The notes under the pieces are model-generated. The model saw only the letters and a program-made list of their open reading frames with translations. It was not told the DNA's origin and searched no databases. Of a stretch of 64,000 bases of DNA, positions 1-9,426 are shown piece after piece. Position numbers and translations under genes: made by a program. The DNA is from Chromohalobacter sarecensis (GTDB lineage Bacteria; Pseudomonadota; Gammaproteobacteria; Pseudomonadales; Halomonadaceae). The DNA lies in the NCBI RefSeq assembly GCF_023061135.1, contig NZ_JAKGAN010000002.1:372001-436000 (forward strand), in the 5' to 3' direction. Position 1 is the stretch's first letter; each line of letters opens with the position of its first letter.

Positions 1-890
1 TCGTCGAGGAGTTCGGCGCGACCACCGATTATCCGACGCCGGTCATCGAATCCACGGGCTCGGGTGGCGGCATTAAGCTGTTTTGTGAAGGTCCGGGCAT
101 GGATACAGCGGATGTCACGAATGCTTCGCGCCGCATGAAGGCCTCCGAGTTCGAGCGTTGCCAGGAAAACGGCGTGACTGATATTACCGAGGTCAAGATC
201 GGCTATGACGGCATTGCGGTCGCCGAGTCCGATGCCAACGATGCCGTAGCGCTGACGCGTGAGCAGATCTTCCTTGCCTTGGCGGCCCAGGTGCCACAGG
301 ACGGAAAGCTGGTCGACAACCCCTACGAAAAATGGAGCGATATCGACTCCTCGCTGCCGGATCGTGAAATTGAAGTCTACGGGCCGCCGACGACCTCCGG
401 TACGCGGGACTCCTTCGAAGAGCTGGTGATGGAAGCCGGTTCCGAAAACTTCGATATCTACGGCGATGAAGGTTATACCGATATTCGTCAGGATGGCGCC
501 TGGATCGATGCAGGCGAAAATGACAACCTGATCGTCCAGCGCTTGCAGGAAAATACCACGGCCTTCGGCGTCTTCGGTTACTCCTTCCTTGAAGAAAACG
601 CCGATAGCTTGATCGGGTCGACTATTGATGGCGTCGAGCCGAATCCCGATAACATTAGCTCGGGCGACTATCCGGTGGCACGTTCCATGTTCTTCTATCT
701 CAAGAATCAGCATGCCGATAACGTGCCGGCCATGTATCCCTACGCGGAAATGTTCATGAGCGAGCAGATGGTCAGCCCGATGGGCTACCTGCCCGGCCTC
801 GGCTTGATTGCCTTGCCCGACGATGAGCGTGAAGCGTCTCGCCAGGCCGTCGAGAACCGCGAGACTCTCGAGCTCAGCGACCTGCAGTAA
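1..890 (+). CDS. pstS: Phosphate ABC transporter substrate-binding protein PstS (5' truncated by window edge)
   Basis: Periplasmic phosphate-binding component of the high-affinity Pst system. The reading frame is open from base 3 with no start codon belonging to it in the window, so the N-terminus and signal peptide lie upstream; the first methionine seen (base 99) is internal. The motif STGSGGG near base 53 and the later GPPTTSGTRDSF are the phosphate-contacting loops typical of PstS. The C-terminal part (FFYLKNQHADNVPAMYPYAE) also fits the family. It is followed by a stem-loop and then pstC, pstA and pstB on the same strand. PhoB control would be expected, but the promoter is outside the window. 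Confidence 0.93.
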   Translation, partial: VEEFGATTDYPTPVIESTGSGGGIKLFCEGPGMDTADVTNASRRMKASEFERCQENGVTDITEVKIGYDGIAVAESDANDAVALTREQIFLALAAQVPQDGKLVDNPYEKWSDIDSSLPDREIEVYGPPTTSGTRDSFEELVMEAGSENFDIYGDEGYTDIRQDGAWIDAGENDNLIVQRLQENTTAFGVFGYSFLEENADSLIGSTIDGVEPNPDNISSGDYPVARSMFFYLKNQHADNVPAMYPYAEMFMSEQMVSPMGYLPGLGLIALPDDEREASRQAVENRETLELSDLQ

Positions 891-913
891 GGACGTGAGT
901 AGCTAGATGAAGT

Positions 914-937
914 GGCCGGCAGCTGACGCTGCCGGCC
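914..937 (+). terminator. Stem-loop between pstS and pstC
   Basis: A perfect 10-bp stem (914-923 with 928-937) closes a TGAC loop just after the pstS stop. It is followed by CCTTT rather than a run of T, so it looks like an mRNA-stabilising or partial-termination hairpin more than a full terminator. Such elements commonly keep binding-protein transcript above permease transcript. Confidence 0.6.
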
Positions 938-1005
938 CCTTTGCTTGACGTCCCGTTAGAGCCTGAAGCCTCCCTCTGGGAGCAACGTTATCCTGAGAGA
1001 CCGAT

Positions 1006-2259
1006 ATGCCGATGAATATCGTCTTCCTGCTGTTCTGCGCCGTGCTCGTAGTGATGGGAGGAATCGCTTTCGTCCTGAGCCGTGCCAAGGCCACGCGCGT
1101 GCGGGCCACGGGCATGGCCATGCATGCACAGCCGGATCAATATGCCTGGTTTGCGGCACTCGCTACCGCCGGGCCGGCGCTTCTGGTCAGCGCCCTGGGG
1201 GCGTTTGCCCTGTTACTCATGGGCGCGGAGATCCCCACGTTTTATCTGTTGGCGGCTAGCCTGGTCATTGCCTTGATTGGCCTGATCATGGGGTTGAATA
1301 AGGTTCGCCCCGAGTTCCATGCCCGACGCGCGATCGAAGGGGTGATTCGTAAGCTGCTGGCCGTCGCGGCGATGATCTCGATTCTCACCACACTGGGCAT
1401 TTTGCTGTCGATCATCAGCGAAGCGCTACGCTTCTTCCAATTGCACAGCTTCTGGGACTTCGTTACCGGCACTACCTGGAATCCGGGCGCGAGTTTCCTG
1501 AGTGCGGCGGGGCGCGCGGAGGGTGGCAGTGCCGCACAGTTCGGCTCGATTCCGCTGTTTGCCGGCACCTTCATGATTACCTTGATCGCCATGTTGGTGG
1601 CGATTCCGTTCGGCCTGGGCGCAGCCATCTACATGGTGGAATTCGCCCCCATGCGCGTACGCAAGGCGGCCAAGCCGGTCATCGAGGTATTGGCGGGAAT
1701 CCCCACCGTTGTCTATGGCGTGTTCGCGGCCTTGACCGTGGCCCCGCTAGTGGTGGATATCGCCGGACTGTTCGGCCTCGACGCCTCTTACTCCAACGCG
1801 CTGGCGCCGGGCCTGGTGATGGGCATCATGATCATCCCGTTCATTTCCTCGCTTTCCGACGATGTCATCAACTCGGTACCCAATAGTCTGCGCGAAGGCG
1901 CCTTGGCGCTGGGGATCACCAAGAGTGAAATGGTACGCAACGTGGTGGTACCCGCCGCTGCGCCGGGGATCATCTCGGCATCGCTACTGGCCGTTTCGCG
2001 GGCGTTGGGGGAAACCATGATCGTGGTCATGGCGGCTGGTATGCGTCCCAACCTGACCGCCAATCCCCTCGAAGATATGACGACCGTGACGGTGAGTATC
2101 GTGGCGGCGCTGACCGGCGACCAGGAATTCGAAAGCGCACAGACACTCTCGGCCTTTGCCCTGGGGCTGGTGCTTTTCATCGTGACGCTGACGCTGAATG
2201 TGGTGTCGGTATTCATGATTCGCCGCTTCCGCGAGAAGTATCGCGTCAACAACCTGTAA
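1006..2259 (+). CDS. pstC: Phosphate ABC transporter permease PstC
   Basis: Inner-membrane permease subunit that pairs with PstA. At 417 aa it is longer than the roughly 320 aa enteric form, because the N-terminus has additional hydrophobic segments (about residues 1-22, 46-70 and 78-98) before the usual permease core. The EAA-type cytoplasmic loop that docks the ATPase is visible as LREGALALGITKSEM followed by VVPAAAPGI. The start at 1006 has GAGAG a few bases upstream. It lies 115 bp after pstS, with the stem-loop in the gap, and 17 bp before pstA, so the permeases and ATPase are one transcription unit. Confidence 0.95.
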   Translation: MPMNIVFLLFCAVLVVMGGIAFVLSRAKATRVRATGMAMHAQPDQYAWFAALATAGPALLVSALGAFALLLMGAEIPTFYLLAASLVIALIGLIMGLNKVRPEFHARRAIEGVIRKLLAVAAMISILTTLGILLSIISEALRFFQLHSFWDFVTGTTWNPGASFLSAAGRAEGGSAAQFGSIPLFAGTFMITLIAMLVAIPFGLGAAIYMVEFAPMRVRKAAKPVIEVLAGIPTVVYGVFAALTVAPLVVDIAGLFGLDASYSNALAPGLVMGIMIIPFISSLSDDVINSVPNSLREGALALGITKSEMVRNVVVPAAAPGIISASLLAVSRALGETMIVVMAAGMRPNLTANPLEDMTTVTVSIVAALTGDQEFESAQTLSAFALGLVLFIVTLTLNVVSVFMIRRFREKYRVNNL

Positions 2260-2276
2260 TCCGATAGGTCGAGAGC

Positions 2277-3443
2277 ATGAGCCAATCGTTCGAAGAAATT
2301 TCCGCGCAGCTCAAGAAGCGCCATCGGCGTTCGGCGCGGATGAAGTGGATGACCATGGGCGCCTTGATTCTATCGGCGGCGTTTCTGGTGGTCTTCATTT
2401 CCGACATGGTGGTGCGGGGGTGGCCCGCTTTCCAGCAAGCGCAGATACAGGTCGAGGTCAGCTACGACGAGCAGTCCCAGAAGTTGCCGTTGGCCGCTGT
2501 CGATGAAGATGTGCGCCCGCTGATCTCGCGCGGTTTTTTCCGCCCCTTGCCGCGCAAGATGGAAGACAACCCAGCGTTGATGGGCACCACGCAGACCCAG
2601 TGGGTCATCGCCGATAGCCGTGTCGATCAGTATCTCAAGGGCAATGAGGATCGCTTGCGTCCCGCCGACAAGGAAACGCTGGAGAATCTGGTCGAGGAGG
2701 GGCGCGCGGATCTGAAGTTCAATACCACCTTCTTCACCACCGGCGATTCCAAGATGCCGGAGATGGCGGGGATTGCATCGGCAGCCATCGGGACGGTGAT
2801 GACGATGCTGGTCACCATGGCGGTATGCTTTCCGATCGGCGTGATGACGGCTGTCTATCTCGAGGAATTCGCCCCCGATAACAAGCTGACCCAAATTATC
2901 GAGATCAATATCAACAATCTGGCGGCCGTTCCCTCCATCTTGTTCGGCCTGCTGGGGTTGGCAATTTATATCAGCTTCTTCGGGGTACCGCGTTCCTCGC
3001 CGCTGGTCGGCGGTTTGACCCTGGCACTGATGACGCTGCCGGTGATCATCATCTCGACGCGCGCGGCGCTTCGCAGCGTGCCGGATAGTATTCGTCATGC
3101 GGCCTTTGGCGTGGGGTGTTCACGCTGGCAAGTGGTGCGCGATCACGTGCTGCCGGTGTCGCTGCCGGGCATTCTGACGGGCTCTATCATCGGCCTGGCG
3201 CAGGCCATGGGCGAGACCGCACCGCTGATCATCGTGGGTATGGTGGCCTTCATTCCCGATGCTTCGTTCTCGATCACGGGCGCCTCGACGGTCATGCCGG
3301 CACAGATATTCACCTGGGCCAGTGAACCGAATAGCGCTTTCGCCGAGAAGACGGCGGGCGGCATATTGGTGCTTCTGGCGGTGCTGATCTTCCTCAATGC
3401 GCTCGCCGTATGGTTACGCAACAAATTCGAACGTCGCTGGTAA
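2277..3443 (+). CDS. pstA: Phosphate ABC transporter permease PstA
   Basis: Second inner-membrane permease of the Pst complex, 388 aa against about 296 aa for the enteric protein. After one N-terminal membrane segment (about residues 24-46) comes a hydrophilic stretch of roughly 110-120 residues that should be periplasmic. The conserved permease core follows, from about residue 165, with the EAA loop [18 protein letters not shown]. The extra domain resembles the long PstA proteins of pseudomonads and marine bacteria. The gene starts 17 bp after pstC and ends 25 bp before the chosen pstB start. Confidence 0.95.
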   Translation: MSQSFEEISAQLKKRHRRSARMKWMTMGALILSAAFLVVFISDMVVRGWPAFQQAQIQVEVSYDEQSQKLPLAAVDEDVRPLISRGFFRPLPRKMEDNPALMGTTQTQWVIADSRVDQYLKGNEDRLRPADKETLENLVEEGRADLKFNTTFFTTGDSKMPEMAGIASAAIGTVMTMLVTMAVCFPIGVMTAVYLEEFAPDNKLTQIIEININNLAAVPSILFGLLGLAIYISFFGVPRSSPLVGGLTLALMTLPVIIISTRAALRSVPDSIRHAAFGVGCSRWQVVRDHVLPVSLPGILTGSIIGLAQAMGETAPLIIVGMVAFIPDASFSITGASTVMPAQIFTWASEPNSAFAEKTAGGILVLLAVLIFLNALAVWLRNKFERRW

Positions 3444-3468
3444 ACGACTTCCGACAGGACACATCGCC

Positions 3469-4362
3469 ATGAACGACACGACCCTGCAAAACTTTCAGAC
3501 CCAGCAAGATTCGTCCACGGCATCCGAAGAAGCCGTGCGCCATTACAGCGACGCGCCGACACCCGACAAGGGGCAACCGGTAACACGCAACGAAAGCATC
3601 GAGGAAAATCTCAGCGTACGCGTGCGCGATCTCAGCCTGTGGTATGGCGAGCACCAGGCGCTGAATGACATCAGCATCGATATCTTTGCCAATACCGTCA
3701 CGGCGTTGATCGGTCCGTCGGGCTGCGGCAAGTCCACCTTCTTGCGTTGTCTCAATCGCATGAACGATTTGATCAGCAGCGTGCGCATCAAGGGGTTGGT
3801 GGAAATGGATGGCCACGACGTCAACGCCCGGGGCATGGATGAAGTGGCACTCCGCCGACGGGTGGGCATGGTGTTCCAGAAACCCAACCCGTTTCCCAAG
3901 TCGATCTATGAAAATGTCGCGTATGCGCCGCGCATGCACGACATGGTCAGCCGCAAGGCCGACCAGGACGAACTGGTGGAGCGTGCGTTGCGCGATGCGG
4001 GGCTTTGGAGCGAGGTCAAGGACAAGCTACACGAGCCGGGAACTTCGCTCTCCGGCGGTCAGCAGCAGCGCCTATGCATCGCGCGGGCGATTGCCGTACG
4101 ACCCGACATAATTCTGATGGATGAACCGACCTCGGCGCTCGATCCGATTTCCACGGCAACGATCGAAGACTTGATGGATAAGCTCAAGAAGGACTTCACC
4201 ATCGTGACCGTCACTCACAATATGCAGCAGGCGGCGCGCGTGGCGGATTACACGGCGTTTTTCCATCTTGGTGATATGATCGAATACAACGCCACCAAGC
4301 AGATGTTCGCCAACCCGCATACCAAAAAGGCGGAAGACTATATCACCGGCCGCTATGGCTGA
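3469..4362 (+). CDS. pstB: Phosphate ABC transporter ATP-binding protein PstB
   Basis: Cytoplasmic ATPase that powers phosphate import. It has Walker [10 protein letters not shown] (residues 82-90), signature LSGGQQQR, and Walker [13 protein letters not shown]. The start at 3469 (MNDTTLQNF) was preferred to an earlier in-frame ATG inside pstA because it clears the pstA stop. Even so, about 40 residues precede the conserved ATPase core, so the protein is 297 aa against about 257 aa in enterics. A strong terminator follows directly, so phoU is not co-transcribed here; it could lie elsewhere in the genome. Confidence 0.95.
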   Translation: MNDTTLQNFQTQQDSSTASEEAVRHYSDAPTPDKGQPVTRNESIEENLSVRVRDLSLWYGEHQALNDISIDIFANTVTALIGPSGCGKSTFLRCLNRMNDLISSVRIKGLVEMDGHDVNARGMDEVALRRRVGMVFQKPNPFPKSIYENVAYAPRMHDMVSRKADQDELVERALRDAGLWSEVKDKLHEPGTSLSGGQQQRLCIARAIAVRPDIILMDEPTSALDPISTATIEDLMDKLKKDFTIVTVTHNMQQAARVADYTAFFHLGDMIEYNATKQMFANPHTKKAEDYITGRYG

Positions 4363-4387
4363 TGGTGACAAACCAGCGATTTTCTTG

Positions 4388-4409
4388 GGGCGCTTCGGCG
4401 CCCTTTTTT
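4388..4409 (+). terminator. Rho-independent terminator of the pst operon
   Basis: GGGCGC, a TTCG tetraloop, GCGCCC and then six T, 25 bp after the pstB stop. This is a textbook intrinsic terminator. Confidence 0.93.
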
Positions 4410-4498
4410 GTGATGCGATGGAGGGACAAGAAAGAGGGCGACAGGGCTACCAGACAGGTAGTGTTTGATGCCTCAAGAGGTTGCAGATAATGGCGCGC

Positions 4499-4840
4499 TT
4501 ACTGTGCGCACTCGATGCATTTCAAGGTCGCATAGTCCAGTGCCAGGCGTTGAGGGGCGATGAGTTCGCCACATTCGATGCATTCGCCGTAGCTCTGGTC
4601 GTCGATGCGTTTGAGGGCAAGGTCGATGAAGCGAATACTCGCCTCGCGGCGCTGCTGGGTCGCCTTGGCCATGGCTTGAGACTGCATGGCATCCATGCGC
4701 GTCAGGCGCCCGTTGGCGGTTTGATCGAGTTCGACGACCTCCCGGCTCTGGGCGGTTTCCTGACTCTCCTCGACGAGGCGCTGACGCTTTTCCTCGAGCT
4801 GCTGACGTACCGTTGCCATGTCGAGATCGGGATGGTTCAT
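4499..4840 (-). CDS. TraR/DksA-family zinc-finger protein
   Basis: Small (113 aa) DksA-like protein. An N-terminal helical, coiled-coil-prone region (about residues 8-80) is followed by a C4 zinc finger: C87-X2-C90 and C108-X2-C111. DksA-type proteins enter the RNA polymerase secondary channel and tune transcription in response to ppGpp or stress. This one is shorter than canonical DksA (about 150 aa), so it is better called a paralogue. The start at 4840 has GGAGG upstream; a longer frame exists to 4909 but would overlap the preceding gene. It begins 13 bp after the MFS gene stop, making it the last gene of a cfa-MFS-dksA-like operon. Confidence 0.85.
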   Translation of the reverse strand: MNHPDLDMATVRQQLEEKRQRLVEESQETAQSREVVELDQTANGRLTRMDAMQSQAMAKATQQRREASIRFIDLALKRIDDQSYGECIECGELIAPQRLALDYATLKCIECAQ

Positions 4841-4853
4841 GTCCGCGCCTCCT

Positions 4854-6074
4854 TCAGTTGTTGCGTTGCGCGTGTAAACTTTGTGTGAGTGGGCCCCAGG
4901 CGAGTACAAACCCGATAATCACCATGGCAATCATCAGCATGAGAATGCTGGTGAACGTGATGCCTGCGTCGAGTAGTAGCCCGAATGTCGCGGGGGCGAG
5001 GCCTGAGGAGAACACCATGCCCGCCACGAAAATCGAGCGCAAACGCCCGAGATGCTCGCTACCCCAGAACTGGATGAGCAGGCTGGTGACAGTGGGTTCC
5101 TGCATGCCTGTCACGATCCCGGAAAGCAGCATGTAAGCCAATATGCCCCATTCGTTTTGCAGGATCACTGCCAGGACGAGTCCCGCGAGTAGGGGCAACA
5201 GATAGAGTCGGCCCATCAGCGCCGGCCCCAGGCGGTCGACCATGCGCCCGGCGACAAGTGAGCCGGCGACACGTCCTGCGGCCGCCAGGGCGAAACCAAT
5301 GGCGAAGGTCGAGGGCGTGGCGTTGAATTCATCGATCATGTCCGCCTGAAAGACGAAAATGCCGGTATTGACGATGGCGACGGACAGCATCATCAAGCTC
5401 AAGCGCCAGAAGCGTGCTTCGCGTAATGGCCTGGGTGTCGGCGTCGAAGGGTTCTTCTGCGAAGTGTCGCTTTTGCTGGGGCGTTTTTGGCTGGGCGGCG
5501 GCCAATTGCGATAGAACAGCAGCGCCGGTATCCATACGAGCAATAATACTGCCAATGCGCCCCACCAGATTTCCCGCCAGGACCACACGTGCAGAGCGCT
5601 CGCGATGCCGCTGGGCAGAATGGCCTCGCCTAGCGGGATGGCCAACGTCACCAGCGCCAGGGCACTACCGCGGGCTTGCACGATGCGTCGCGCCGCGATA
5701 GTGGTGCCCATATGTACGAACATCCCCTGGCCGCAAAAGCGGATGAGTCCGAAACCCATCAGGGCCAAGACGGCCCAGGGCGAGAGCGTCAGCAGCAGGA
5801 TTCCCAGCGCCATCCCGCACACGACGAAGGTAGCGAAACGCCGTGCCGGCCACCAATCCAGCTTGGGACCGATGAAGAAAATCAGGCAGCCCGAGATCAA
5901 GGTGACCAGCGAGTAGGCAATACCGAACTGGCCACTGGTCAGCGAAAAGCTTGCGGAAATCGCTGGCTGGAAGAAGCCCACCAGAAAGGTTTGCCCGAGA
6001 TTGCCGGAAAATGCGGCGAGAAAGCCGATCGCCAGAATACCGTAATGCTGAGCGATGATGCGTCTATAGCCCAC
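4854..6074 (-). CDS. Major facilitator superfamily transporter
   Basis: A 406-aa, roughly 12-helix MFS permease of unknown substrate. Helical halves are separated by a hydrophilic loop rich in Pro, Ser and Lys near the middle (around SQKRPSKSDTSQKNPS), and GRMVDRLGPALMGR resembles the MFS loop motif. I chose a GTG start at 6074 with GGAAAGGA upstream. The frame stays open to 6197, but that would run into the cfa gene, which stops 28 bp before this start. Its position between cfa and a DksA-like gene suggests stress-linked expression; the sequence gives no substrate. Confidence 0.8.
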   Translation of the reverse strand: MGYRRIIAQHYGILAIGFLAAFSGNLGQTFLVGFFQPAISASFSLTSGQFGIAYSLVTLISGCLIFFIGPKLDWWPARRFATFVVCGMALGILLLTLSPWAVLALMGFGLIRFCGQGMFVHMGTTIAARRIVQARGSALALVTLAIPLGEAILPSGIASALHVWSWREIWWGALAVLLLVWIPALLFYRNWPPPSQKRPSKSDTSQKNPSTPTPRPLREARFWRLSLMMLSVAIVNTGIFVFQADMIDEFNATPSTFAIGFALAAAGRVAGSLVAGRMVDRLGPALMGRLYLLPLLAGLVLAVILQNEWGILAYMLLSGIVTGMQEPTVTSLLIQFWGSEHLGRLRSIFVAGMVFSSGLAPATFGLLLDAGITFTSILMLMIAMVIIGFVLAWGPLTQSLHAQRNN

Positions 6075-6102
6075 TACGATTCCTTTCCAGTGAGTTGAAG
6101 GA

Positions 6103-7290
6103 TCAGTTCGTGATGCGTGAATAGCCGCCGGGTACGCCGGGCTTGGCGAGGACCCACTGCCATAGCTGAATGTCGCGCGCCCGGAAGGCGGCGGCACATG
6201 ACAGTAGGTAATAACGCCACATGCGGTAGAACTCGTTGCCGTAGCGTTCCTTGAATTGCGGCCAGTGTGCTTCGAAATTCTCCCACCAGGCCATCAAGGT
6301 CTTGTCGTAGTCGGCGCCGAAGTTGTGCAGATCCTCGGTCACGAAGAGTCCGCCTGCAGCATCGCCCATCTGGCCGATGGAGGGGAGGTCGCCGTTGGGG
6401 AAGATGTACTTGTCGATCCACGCATCCGGCGTGCTTTCACGGACGTTCTTGCCGATAGTGTGGAGCAGGAAGAGGCCGCCTTCCTTGAGGCAACGATGGG
6501 CGACTTCCATGTATTCGCGGTGATTCTTGCGGCCGACATGCTCGAACATGCCGATGCTGACGATGGCGTCGAACTCCTCGTTGGTCTCGCGGTAGTCTTG
6601 AAGCCGAAATTCCACGGGAAGTCCCTTCTTCATCAAGGATTTCCCGTAGTCGGCCTGCTCGCGCGAGATGGTGAGCCCAACGCATTCTACCCCATAGTGC
6701 TCGGCGGCATAGGCCATGAAGCTGCCCCAGCCACAGCCGATATCCAACACGCGCATGCCGGGCTTGAGATCCAGCTTGCGGCAGATCAGATCGAGCTTGG
6801 CCTCCTGAGCAGCATCCAGGGTCTCGGCGTCGTGCCAGTACCCGCAGGTATAGGTCATGCGCTTGTCGAGCATGCTCGCGTAGAAGTCATTGCCCAAGTC
6901 GTAGTGCGCTTCACCGACCTTCCAGGCACGTTTGACGCTCTGCAGGTTGGTGAACTTGGCACGCAGGGCGTGGAATATTAGCTTGGACGGCTGCACGGCC
7001 TTATCGATATTGGCGCGCAGCAGGCGGGTGAAGAACTCGTCGAGGCGCTCGGCGTCCCATAGTCCGGCCATGTACGCTTCGCCGAGTCCGAGATTGCCCT
7101 CGGCAAGTGCACGGTCGAAGACTTCGGATGAATGCACCTGCATGTCCCACGGGCGTGACCCGTTGATCTGGATATCGGCGCGAGCTAGAAGATCGGCGAC
7201 GAAGCGGTAACTCTTGTGCTGCTCAAGCGCTTGAGTAGAAGTGGTGGTTTCCTTGAGTGGAGCGTTCACTACTGATGTCCTCTTGCTCAT
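6103..7290 (-). CDS. cfa: Cyclopropane-fatty-acyl-phospholipid synthase
   Basis: Methylates double bonds of membrane phospholipid acyl chains using S-adenosylmethionine, giving cyclopropane fatty acids that stabilise the membrane in stationary phase and under acid or salt stress. The SAM-binding motif LDIGCGWGSF is clear. The family blocks AHYDLGNDFYASMLD and MTYTCGYW lie before it, and SIGMFEHVG and FPNGDLPSIGQM after it. With the start at 7290 (MSKRTSV, CGGGAG upstream) the protein is 395 aa, close to the 382 aa enteric enzyme; an upstream ATG at 7356 would add 22 residues. First gene of the cfa-MFS-dksA-like operon. Confidence 0.95.
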   Translation of the reverse strand: MSKRTSVVNAPLKETTTSTQALEQHKSYRFVADLLARADIQINGSRPWDMQVHSSEVFDRALAEGNLGLGEAYMAGLWDAERLDEFFTRLLRANIDKAVQPSKLIFHALRAKFTNLQSVKRAWKVGEAHYDLGNDFYASMLDKRMTYTCGYWHDAETLDAAQEAKLDLICRKLDLKPGMRVLDIGCGWGSFMAYAAEHYGVECVGLTISREQADYGKSLMKKGLPVEFRLQDYRETNEEFDAIVSIGMFEHVGRKNHREYMEVAHRCLKEGGLFLLHTIGKNVRESTPDAWIDKYIFPNGDLPSIGQMGDAAGGLFVTEDLHNFGADYDKTLMAWWENFEAHWPQFKERYGNEFYRMWRYYLLSCAAAFRARDIQLWQWVLAKPGVPGGYSRITN

Positions 7291-7443
7291 GCTCCCGGTG
7301 CTGAGCCGGGAGTCTGTTTTGAATTTTTCGTGATGGTATCGACGGTATCCGTCCATTATACGTCATCAGGTCTGTTTGCACGCTACCTAATGACATCGAT
7401 ACCTTGAGTCAATCATTCGTCGCAGCGCACTTTGCGCTCATCC

Positions 7444-8928
7444 TCAATGGCCCATCAGCTTTTCGACGGCATCGGGCTTGTCGTGCACGGCGAAGCGGTC
7501 CACAAGGGTGGCGCTGGCTTCGTTGAGTCCGATCATTTCGACGTCGGTCCCTTCACGGCGGAATTTGATGACCACCTTGTCCAGCGCACCAATGGCGGTA
7601 ATGTCCCAGAAGTGGGCGCGGCTGAGATCGATGCGCACGTGCTCGACCGTCTCCTTGAAATCGAAGGAATCCACGAAACGATCCGCCGAGGTGAAGAAGA
7701 CCTGTCCTACCACACGATAGACGCGTGTCTGTTCGTCTTCCATCTCACTGCCGACGTATAGCACCTGACCGACCTTGTTGGCGAAGAACAGCGCGGCGAG
7801 CAGCACACCGACGAAGACCCCGATCGCCAGGTTATGCGTGGCGACGACCACGATCACGGTTGAGAGCATGACGATATTGGTGCTCATGGGGTGATGCCTG
7901 AGATCGCGTAGCGACTCCCAACTGAAGGTCCCGATGGCGACCATGATCATCACTGCCACGAGCGCCGCCATGGGAATCTGGGAGACCCAGTCAGCGAGGA
8001 AGACGACCATCAGCAGCAAGAAAATCCCGGCGCTGAAGGTCGAGAGCCGTGTGCGACCGCCCGATTTGATGTTGATCACCGCCTGACCGATCATCGCGCA
8101 GCCTGCCATGCCGCCCAGCAGGCCTGAGCCGATGTTGGCGATACCCTGGCCCTTGCACTCTCGGTTCTTGTCGCTGGGGGTGTCGGTCAGATCGTCGACG
8201 ATGGTAGCCGTCATCATCGATTCCATCAGCCCGACCACGGTCAGCATGACCGAGTAGGGCAGTACGATCAGCAGCGTTTCCAGATTGAGGGGGACGTCCG
8301 GCCACAGGAAGACCGGTAGCGTATCGGGAAGTTCGCCCATGTCACCGACCGTACGAATATCCAGGCCGCTGATCATGTAAACGGCTGTCAGCACCACGAT
8401 GCAGATCAGAGGGGATGGCAGGATACGCCCGATGACGGGAATATAAGGGAATAGATAGATGATCCCCAGCCCCGCAATCGTCATCGCATAGACGTGCCAG
8501 GTGACACCGGTAAGCTCCGGCAGTTGCGCCAGGAAGATCAATATCGCCAGGGCGTTGACGAAGCCCGTGACCACGGAGCGTGAGACGAAACGCATCAGGC
8601 CGCCGAGCTTCAGGTAGCCGGCAACGATCTGCAGCACGCCAGTAAGCAGGGTCGCGACGAGCAGGTATTGCAGGCCGTGCTCGGCGACCAGTGTGACCAT
8701 GAGCAGTGCCATGGCCCCGGTGGCGCCGGAAATCATACCTGAACGCCCACCGACGATGGCGGTGATGACACAGATCGAGAAAGACGCGTAGAGTCCGACC
8801 TTGGGGTCGAGGCCGGCAATGATCGAGAACGCGATGGCCTCGGGAATTAGAGCCAGGGCGACGACAATGCCCGAGAGCAGGTCAAGTCGAATGTTGGATA
8901 GCCATGCCTGGCGGAATGAACGAAGCAT
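7444..8928 (-). CDS. SulP-family inorganic anion transporter with STAS domain
   Basis: Inner-membrane anion transporter of the SLC26/SulP family, which carries sulfate, bicarbonate or similar anions. It has about 10-14 membrane helices over residues 1-390, with the family segments [19 protein letters not shown] and [16 protein letters not shown] near the N-terminus. A C-terminal STAS domain (about residues 400-490, around [20 protein letters not shown]) is usually regulatory. The start at 8928 has AAGGA 7 bp upstream. At 494 aa it is of the shorter bacterial type, some of which are bicarbonate transporters, but the substrate cannot be settled from sequence. It has its own long upstream spacer and does not join the cfa operon. 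Confidence 0.9.
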   Translation of the reverse strand: MLRSFRQAWLSNIRLDLLSGIVVALALIPEAIAFSIIAGLDPKVGLYASFSICVITAIVGGRSGMISGATGAMALLMVTLVAEHGLQYLLVATLLTGVLQIVAGYLKLGGLMRFVSRSVVTGFVNALAILIFLAQLPELTGVTWHVYAMTIAGLGIIYLFPYIPVIGRILPSPLICIVVLTAVYMISGLDIRTVGDMGELPDTLPVFLWPDVPLNLETLLIVLPYSVMLTVVGLMESMMTATIVDDLTDTPSDKNRECKGQGIANIGSGLLGGMAGCAMIGQAVINIKSGGRTRLSTFSAGIFLLLMVVFLADWVSQIPMAALVAVMIMVAIGTFSWESLRDLRHHPMSTNIVMLSTVIVVVATHNLAIGVFVGVLLAALFFANKVGQVLYVGSEMEDEQTRVYRVVGQVFFTSADRFVDSFDFKETVEHVRIDLSRAHFWDITAIGALDKVVIKFRREGTDVEMIGLNEASATLVDRFAVHDKPDAVEKLMGH

Positions 8929-9426
8929 GAAGGGGTCCTTGTGCGGGGTCGTGAGGCGGCTCCGCGAGGCTCATCGTATGGAGAGCGAGCCTTTTGCCAG
9001 TCTCGCAAACGCAACCGTTTTGCATGCGTTGTCGCACATCAAAAAGGCGCATGTTGCGTCAGTTTTCTATTTTCGGAAACGTCGCGCTTCAGCAAGAAAG
9101 CTGAAGTGCGGTTGGCGTTGACGCTTTCAATGTGGAAAGCGCGCCAGAAAGCGTAAAGCTAGGGGGGAGTAAGACCGCGTTGGCGACCTGTCGATGCCAT
9201 CAAATGCATAAGCAAGAATAATCCCTTGGACATTAGTTGGTAGTGAGGCTGCTACAGGCTCGATACTTGGGCGTTTTTTGCGCTCAAGTATATCGCTGCT
9301 GGGCGTTTGAGCCTTAGCCTTTCGTCTAAGGAGCGAACTAAAGGCATAAGACTTTAGCAGAAAACCGAGCGTGCGGCTAGGATATCTCCCGCCGCTTGTC
9401 GCTGACGGGAGACAATCAACGCGGCG
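8929..9426. other. Gene-free spacer dense in stem-loops
   Basis: About 500 bp between two minus-strand genes with no credible coding frame. I count at least six inverted repeats: 9083-9110 (11-bp arms allowing one G-T pair), 9122-9141 (7-bp arms), 9263-9291 (11-bp arms around a T-rich loop), 9312-9331 (CCTTAG arms), 9338-9357 (CTAAAG arms) and 9385-9412 (7-bp arms). GCCTTT at 9317-9322 can also pair with AAAGGC at 9340-9345, which would exclude the 9312-9331 hairpin. The SulP promoter must lie in the left part. The last hairpin, 15 bp past the arsJ stop, may end that operon, though no T-run follows on either strand. Confidence 0.5.

Noticed and set aside
9260..9360. Possible integron attC site
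   Set aside because: The paired stems look superficially similar, but no integrase gene or GTTRRRY core site is visible.
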